From contig CAKQXY010000059.1 in assembly GCA_934292725.1 (NCBI GenBank), positions 1 through 18,228 of the forward strand: a DNA stretch of 18,228 bases, in the 5' to 3' direction. Position 1 is the stretch's first letter. Every line of letters begins with the position of its first letter. Below the pieces are notes generated by a model. That model saw only the letters and a program-made list of their open reading frames with translations, had not been told where the DNA came from and did no database searches. Below, piece by piece: positions 14,647 through 18,228 of the stretch. Both the position numbers and the translations under genes were made by a program. The stretch comes from an uncultured Lachnospiraceae bacterium (lineage in GTDB: Bacteria > Bacillota > Clostridia > Lachnospirales > Lachnospiraceae).

Positions 14647-15921
14647 GTGGTTAGAAAGGAAATGATCGCCATGTTATTGGCGGGCGGACAGGGAAGCCGT
14701 CTTGGAGTTTTGACTTCAGAAGTAGCGAAGCCAGCTGTATCCTTCGGCGGGAAATACAGCATTATTGACTTCCCATTAAGTAACTGCATTAATTCAGGGG
14801 TGGATACAGTAGGTGTGTTAACACAGTATCAGCCACTTCGTTTGAATACACATATCGGCATAGGTATTCCGTGGGATCTCGACCGTAATTATGGCGGAGT
14901 GACAATTCTATCTCCATATGAAGCAAACGAGAATAGTGATTGGTATACTGGTACTGCAAATGCAATTTACCAGAACATTCGCTATATTGACAGCTTTAAT
15001 CCAGAGTATGTATTGATTTTAGGCGGTGATCACATTTATAAGATGGATTACCAGGTGATGCTTGATTATCATAAGGCAAACAATGCAGACGTTACGATGG
15101 CTGCTATGCCTGTTCCGATTGAGGAGGCAAGCCGTTTTGGTGTGCTGATCACAGATGATACAGGCCGTATCACCGATTTCGAAGAGAAGCCTGCACATCC
15201 AAGAAGCAATTTAGCTTCCATGGGTATTTACATATTTACATGGTCTGTGCTTCGTGAGGCATTGATCACAAATAAAGATATTCCAAACTGCGACTTTGGT
15301 ATGCATGTCATTCCATATTGCCATAAGCGCGGTGACAGAGTATTCTGCTACGAGTTTAATGGATACTGGAAGGATGTTGGAACACTTCATTCTTATTGGG
15401 AAGCAAACATGGAGCTGATTGATATCGTTCCTGTATTTAATCTGTATGAAGAGTTCTGGAAGATATATACTAAATCTGATAACCAGCCGCCGCAGTATAT
15501 TGCAGATACGGCACAGATTGAGCGCTGTATCATAGGTGATGGCTCTGAAATCTACGGAAGAGTACGAAACTGCGTAATTGGACCAGAAGTTATTGTTGAG
15601 GAAGGTGCAGAAGTTTATGATTCCATTTTGATGCAGGGTGCTGTAATCAAGAAGGGAACAAAGATTTACAAGTCAATCATCGCACAGGATGTAGTTGTTG
15701 GCGAAAATTGTACGATTGGTGTCGGTGAGTATGCAGACAGCCAGTATAATAAGAAGGTTTACTGCTGTGATCTTGTAACCGTTGCAGAAGGCTCCGAAAT
15801 TCCGGATGGCGTTACAATCGGAAAGAACGTAGCAATTGCCGGAAAGACCGCTATTGAAGATTATCCAGATGGAAATCTTGTAAGCGGCGGATACATCATC
15901 AAGGGAGGCGAGAAAGAATGA
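14647..15921 (+). CDS. glgC: Glucose-1-phosphate adenylyltransferase, catalytic subunit GlgC
   Basis: 424 residues from a GTG start; GGGGTG at 14635-14640 is correctly spaced for it, while the ATG at 14662 has its nearest purine-rich site too close. It makes ADP-glucose from glucose 1-phosphate and ATP, the committed step of glycogen synthesis. Seen: nucleotide loop GGQGSRLG (13-20), KPAVSF, YTGTANAI (100-107), GGDHIYKMD (126-134) with the metal-binding aspartate, FEEKP (178-182) and YWKDVGT (240-246). Past residue 290, repeated hexapeptide-type strands (IGDGSEIYG, IGPEVIVEEG, IIAQDVVVGEN) form the left-handed beta-helix for oligomer and allosteric contacts. All catalytic landmarks are intact. 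It overlaps glgD by four bases (ATGA), so the two are translationally coupled. Confidence 0.97.
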   Translation: MVRKEMIAMLLAGGQGSRLGVLTSEVAKPAVSFGGKYSIIDFPLSNCINSGVDTVGVLTQYQPLRLNTHIGIGIPWDLDRNYGGVTILSPYEANENSDWYTGTANAIYQNIRYIDSFNPEYVLILGGDHIYKMDYQVMLDYHKANNADVTMAAMPVPIEEASRFGVLITDDTGRITDFEEKPAHPRSNLASMGIYIFTWSVLREALITNKDIPNCDFGMHVIPYCHKRGDRVFCYEFNGYWKDVGTLHSYWEANMELIDIVPVFNLYEEFWKIYTKSDNQPPQYIADTAQIERCIIGDGSEIYGRVRNCVIGPEVIVEEGAEVYDSILMQGAVIKKGTKIYKSIIAQDVVVGENCTIGVGEYADSQYNKKVYCCDLVTVAEGSEIPDGVTIGKNVAIAGKTAIEDYPDGNLVSGGYIIKGGEKE

Positions 15922-17039
15922 AAGCGATTGGTATAATTTTAGCCGGTGGAAACAACAAGAGAATGAAGGAGCTGTCATATAACCGTGCGATCGCTGCTAT
16001 GCCAATGGTAGGAACCTACCGCAGCATTGATTTCGCGCTGAGCAACATGTCAAACTCCCGTATTCAGAAAGTAGCAGTTTTAACACAGTATAACACCGTA
16101 TCTTTGAATGAGCATTTAAACTCTTCAAAGTGGTGGGATTTTGGAAGAAAGCAGGGCGGTTTATATGTATTCACCCCTACTATAACCGCTGAAAATAGTA
16201 ACTGGTATCGGGGTACAGCCGATGCCCTGTATCAGAACCTGCATTTCCTCAAAAGAAGCCATGAACCATACGTGGTTCTGGCTTCCGGCGATGGAATTTA
16301 TAAGCTGGATTATAATAAGGTTCTGGAGTACCACATTCAGAAGCGTGCTGATATCACCGTTGTCTGCAAGGAAATGCCAGAGTGCGAGGATCTAAGCCGC
16401 TTCGGACAGGTGAAGGCAGATGATGACGGAAGAATCCGCGGCTACGAGGAAAAGCCAATGGTTGAGACTTCCAGAAACGTTTCATGTGGTATCTATGTAA
16501 TCAGAAGACGTCTTTTGATTGAGTTGATTGAGCGTGCAGCAGAGGAAGACAGATATGATCTGGTAAAGGATATTCTGATCCGTTATAAGGATATCAAGAG
16601 AATCTATGCATATCAGCTGGAAACATATTGGAACAACATCTCCTCAGTTGAGGCTTACTACAGAACAAATATGGATTTCTTAAAGAGAGATGTCCGCAGT
16701 TATTTCTTCAAGGAAGGCAACAGTGTATTCACAAAGGTAGATGATCTGCCGCCGGCAAAATATAATCCGGGTGCTAATATTTCAAACAGCCTGATCGCAT
16801 GTGGAAGTATTGTAAACGGTACAGTTGAAAACTCTGTTGTATTCAAGAAGGCATATATTGGAAACAATTGTGTTATCAAAAATTCTATTATCATGAACGA
16901 TGTTTATATCGGAGACAATGCAGTTATTGAAAACTGCATCGTAGAGAGCAGAGGAACAATCGAGGCAAATGCATGCTATAAGGCAGAGCCAGGTGATATT
17001 CGCATCGTTGTAGAGAAAAAAGACCGTTTCATCATTTGA
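15918..17039 (+). CDS. glgD: Glucose-1-phosphate adenylyltransferase regulatory subunit GlgD
   Basis: 373 residues, overlapping the glgC stop by four bases. It is the paralogous partner that modulates GlgC in Gram-positive glycogen synthesis. Compared with GlgC in this window, the nucleotide loop is degraded (GGNNKRMKEL for GGQGSRLG), KPAVSF becomes RAIAAMPM, GGDHIYKMD becomes SGDGIYKLD and YWKDVGT becomes YWNNISS; YRGTADAL and YEEKP remain. The C-terminal hexapeptide strands (IGNNCVIKN, IGDNAVIEN) give the beta-helix. The losses in the ATP loop fit a non-catalytic or weakly catalytic regulatory role, as described for GlgD of Geobacillus. No glgA, glgB or glgP gene lies in the window. Confidence 0.93.
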   Translation: MKAIGIILAGGNNKRMKELSYNRAIAAMPMVGTYRSIDFALSNMSNSRIQKVAVLTQYNTVSLNEHLNSSKWWDFGRKQGGLYVFTPTITAENSNWYRGTADALYQNLHFLKRSHEPYVVLASGDGIYKLDYNKVLEYHIQKRADITVVCKEMPECEDLSRFGQVKADDDGRIRGYEEKPMVETSRNVSCGIYVIRRRLLIELIERAAEEDRYDLVKDILIRYKDIKRIYAYQLETYWNNISSVEAYYRTNMDFLKRDVRSYFFKEGNSVFTKVDDLPPAKYNPGANISNSLIACGSIVNGTVENSVVFKKAYIGNNCVIKNSIIMNDVYIGDNAVIENCIVESRGTIEANACYKAEPGDIRIVVEKKDRFII

Positions 17040-17047
17040 TAATACCA

Positions 17048-17106
17048 GGGGATCAAAGTCACAGGCGAATCATGCTTGCATGATAAAGCTTGTGACCTTG
17101 ATCCCC
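17048..17106 (+). other. Long nested hairpin between glgD and spoVG
   Basis: GGGGATCAAAGTCACA (17048-17063) pairs with TGTGACCTTGATCCCC (17091-17106), 16 bp with one A-C mismatch, and extends through GGC/GCT to 19 bp. Inside, ATCATGC (17069-17075) pairs with GCATGAT (17078-17084), closing on CTTG. It starts eight bases after the glgD stop codon. No T-run follows on either strand, so it is not a standard terminator; mRNA 3'-end protection is one possibility. 17052-17070 shares a word with 10220-10238. Confidence 0.75.
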
Positions 17107-17117
17107 GCCAAAACATG

Positions 17118-17142
17118 AGGATGAAGCAAAGCGAATCCGAAT
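17118..17142 (+). promoter_or_regulatory. Weak sigma-H-like promoter candidate for spoVG
   Basis: AGGA (17118-17121) and GAAT (17139-17142) are separated by 17 nt, which fits the sigma-H pattern AGGAwWW-N11-RnnGAAT in spacing but only partly in flanking bases. spoVG is a classic sigma-H gene in Bacillus subtilis. A TATAAA at 17155-17160 lacks a fitting -35. Confidence 0.3.
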
Positions 17143-17177
17143 GTTTTTAGAATTTATAAAAGAAGAATAAAAATTAG

Positions 17178-17195
17178 CTGCACAAAGGCGTGCAG
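17178..17195 (+). other. Small hairpin in the spoVG leader
   Basis: CTGCAC (17178-17183), loop AAAGGC, GTGCAG (17190-17195), a perfect 6-bp stem just ahead of the ribosome site GGAAAGG at 17201-17207. It may affect translation or mRNA stability; no further evidence is visible. Confidence 0.45.
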
Positions 17196-17217
17196 AGGAC
17201 GGAAAGGCAATACTGGG

Positions 17218-17481
17218 ATGGAAATTACAGATGTGAGAGTGCGCAAAGTTGCACTGGATGGTAAGATGAGAGCAATCGTCTCTATTACACTAGACAATGA
17301 ATTTGTGGTTCACGATATCAAGGTGATCGAAGGAGAAAAGGGAGTATTTGTTGCGATGCCAAGCCGTAAATCGGCGACAGGAGAATACCGAGATATCGCA
17401 CATCCCATTAACTCAGAAACAAGAGATTATGTGCAAAAGATTATCCTCGAGAAATACGAGGAGGCATTGCAGGAAGCATAA
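17218..17481 (+). CDS. spoVG: Septation/RNA-binding regulator SpoVG
   Basis: 87 residues, the normal length. The conserved N-terminal beta-strand ITDVRVRKV, the central block LDNEFVVHDIKVIEGEKGVFVAMPSRK and the following DIAHPIN (HPI signature) match the SpoVG family throughout. SpoVG is a small nucleic-acid-binding protein affecting septum formation, sporulation and surface or virulence gene expression. The start is the only ATG at the family position, with GGAAAGG ten bases upstream. It stands alone downstream of glgCD, separated by the hairpin at 17048-17106, and is followed by an antisense copy of the dispersed repeat. Confidence 0.95.
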   Translation: MEITDVRVRKVALDGKMRAIVSITLDNEFVVHDIKVIEGEKGVFVAMPSRKSATGEYRDIAHPINSETRDYVQKIILEKYEEALQEA

Positions 17482-17522
17482 ACTTTGAATAACAATTCGA
17501 CAAAGATATATGAATAATTAAG

Positions 17523-17679
17523 GTTACGGTTTACGGGGATATGTTACGAAAACCCTTCGGTGCAATGGTTTCGTCGCCGGACCAAACTCCGCAGGTTCCT
17601 TTTATGTTCTTTCTTATTACACATTACTTTGAAAGACCTGCTCCAAGTGTCCGGCTCGTGAAATCCATTCACCTTCGGG
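17523..17679 (-). repeat. Dispersed structured RNA/MITE-like element, copy 2 (inverted relative to copy 1)
   Basis: The core 17553-17679, read on the minus strand, is 127 nt and 121 of 127 identical to copy 1. The outer helices are unchanged and all six differences fall in the apical part. Tail GTAAACCGTAAC (17534-17523) lies 18 bases beyond the core, like GTGAACTGTAAC in copy 1. On the other side GTGAATTGTAAC (17704-17715) forms an imperfect 12-bp inverted repeat with the tail (9 of 12), so this copy looks like a complete ~193-bp MITE-like unit without a coding region. It lies between spoVG and the next promoter. Confidence 0.82.
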
Positions 17680-17715
17680 ATTTGCCACAATATTGACTTA
17701 TTCGTGAATTGTAAC

Positions 17716-17755
17716 AGAGAAAGAAAGGCTGCCCTCGGGCAGTCTTTCTTTCTCT
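17716..17755 (+). terminator. Strong bidirectional terminator hairpin upstream of the GBS Bsp-like gene
   Basis: AGAGAAAGAAAGGCTGCCC (17716-17734) pairs with its complement at 17737-17755 over 19 bp with one G-T pair; CTCG caps the stem. The 3' arm is T-rich (CTTTCTTTCTCT), which substitutes for a separate T-run; the opposite strand gives the same arrangement. It would stop spoVG read-through. Confidence 0.75.
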
Positions 17756-17783
17756 TGCAATTGTCGCCTTCATTCGGTATAAT
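17755..17783 (+). promoter_or_regulatory. Sigma-A promoter of the GBS Bsp-like protein gene
   Basis: TTGCAA (17755-17760), 17-nt spacer, perfect TATAAT (17778-17783). Predicted start is about 17790, roughly 44 nt before the ATG. The -35 begins on the last base of the terminator stem. Confidence 0.75.
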
Positions 17784-17833
17784 GTGGCTGAGGGAAATGC
17801 AACGTAATTATTTTTAGAAAGGCGAGGTTAATT

Positions 17834-18228
17834 ATGAAAAGGAGAAAAACAGCAGCGGGACTGTTGGCAGCATCACTACTAGTAGGAGCAGCTCCGGTGG
17901 TGACAAATGCGGCGCCAGTGAGAATTGTATCAACAAGCATAACAGAACAGTCTTCGTCAGGCTATCGTGTAAATGTAACATTTTCGGCAGATGCAGGTGT
18001 GAGCCGCGTTATGATGCCGACATGGACCGAGGCAAATGGTCAGGATGATATTGTGTGGCATCAGGCAAGTGTGAGCGGAAATACTGCGTCATTCTATGTT
18101 CCCGTCAGTGCCCATAAGGGAGAGAGCGGAGCATATATTACTCATATTTATGTATATGACAGACAGGGACAGTTTGCGCTTAAGGGCGAAAATGTAACAG
18201 TTCCAGCATCAACATCTGCGTCATCAAG
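17834..18228 (+). CDS. Secreted protein with GBS Bsp-like repeat (3' truncated by window edge)
   Basis: 131 complete codons, open to the right edge. The start ATG at 17834 follows the ribosome site GCGAGGT. Seen: a signal peptide with basic start MKRRK, hydrophobic core GLLAASLLVGAAPVV and a likely cleavage after TNA (about residue 26). A GBS Bsp-like module follows (about 28-122): VTFSADAGVSRVMMPTW, then TEANGQDDIVWHQA, GNTASFYVPVSAH and THIYVYDRQGQ, each matching hallmark positions of that repeat. Beginning at about 123 is a Ser/Thr/Ala-rich linker. In Gram-positive bacteria these repeats sit on cell-wall hydrolases, amidases or other wall-associated enzymes; the catalytic part here lies beyond the edge, so the activity is unknown. 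Confidence 0.85.
   Translation, partial: MKRRKTAAGLLAASLLVGAAPVVTNAAPVRIVSTSITEQSSSGYRVNVTFSADAGVSRVMMPTWTEANGQDDIVWHQASVSGNTASFYVPVSAHKGESGAYITHIYVYDRQGQFALKGENVTVPASTSASS

Noticed and set aside
17523..17715. Copy 2 with terminal inverted repeats as an insertion sequence
   Set aside because: It is only about 193 bp long, has no transposase frame and no clear target-site duplication; at most it is a non-autonomous MITE-like unit.

Overview
The window comes from a low-to-mid GC, Gram-positive, endospore-forming-type Clostridia genome, most likely Lachnospiraceae. This rests on gene content: paired glgC/glgD, spoVG, a DnaI-type helicase loader beside a DnaD-domain protein, a CIRCE heat-shock operator, a SpaA-like surface protein, a GBS Bsp-like repeat protein, and consistent AGGAGG-type ribosome binding sites. 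The genus cannot be fixed from the sequence alone. No tRNA, rRNA, CRISPR array or transposase gene was seen.

Layout. Positions 1-893 hold the 3' end of a surface protein (+). It is followed by an OGG-type DNA glycosylase (1059-1997, +) and an FtsH protease (2129-3982, +) under a CIRCE/promoter overlap. A solo BlaI-type repressor lies at 4253-4636 (+). At 4804-7839 (+) is a 1011-residue fusion of a PEP-synthase-like kinase and a class I glutamine amidotransferase, followed after 50 bp by a thioredoxin reductase-like flavoprotein (7890-8786, +). A bidirectional terminator separates these from a minus-strand block: prs (8845-10056), dnaI-like loader (10279-11250), tandem DnaD-domain protein (11352-12560) and murC (12691-14073). 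A 573-bp intergenic region leads to the plus-strand glgC-glgD pair (14647-17039) and spoVG (17218-17481). After a 352-bp intergenic region, a signal-peptide protein with a GBS Bsp-like repeat runs off the right edge (17834 onward).

Most of the genes are housekeeping: DNA repair, protein quality control, PRPP synthesis, replication initiation, peptidoglycan precursor synthesis and glycogen synthesis. Two things are not routine. First, the 1011-residue protein resembles, in one chain, the Campylobacter jejuni L-glutamine kinase (Cj1418 type) and the gamma-glutamyl-CDP-amidate hydrolase (Cj1417 type) of capsule phosphoramidate synthesis. Partners equivalent to Cj1415 and Cj1416 are absent here, so this could be an uncharacterised P-N bond pathway. 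Second, a 127-nt core occurs twice (14273-14399 on +, 17553-17679 on -) with only six differences, plus a 3' fragment at 11285-11349. It folds into a long helix with a GAA/GAA internal loop and a possible pseudoknot. The differences that fall in helices keep base pairing only in one RNA sense, which suggests a dispersed structured RNA or MITE-like element. The glgC leader and the glgD-spoVG gap also carry strong secondary structures.

The larger gene-free stretches are accounted for as follows. 14074-14646 holds the murC promoter, repeat copy 1, the glgC promoter and a structured glgC leader. 17482-17833 holds repeat copy 2, a terminator and a sigma-A promoter. 3983-4252 is AT-rich, with an inverted repeat and a -10 box.
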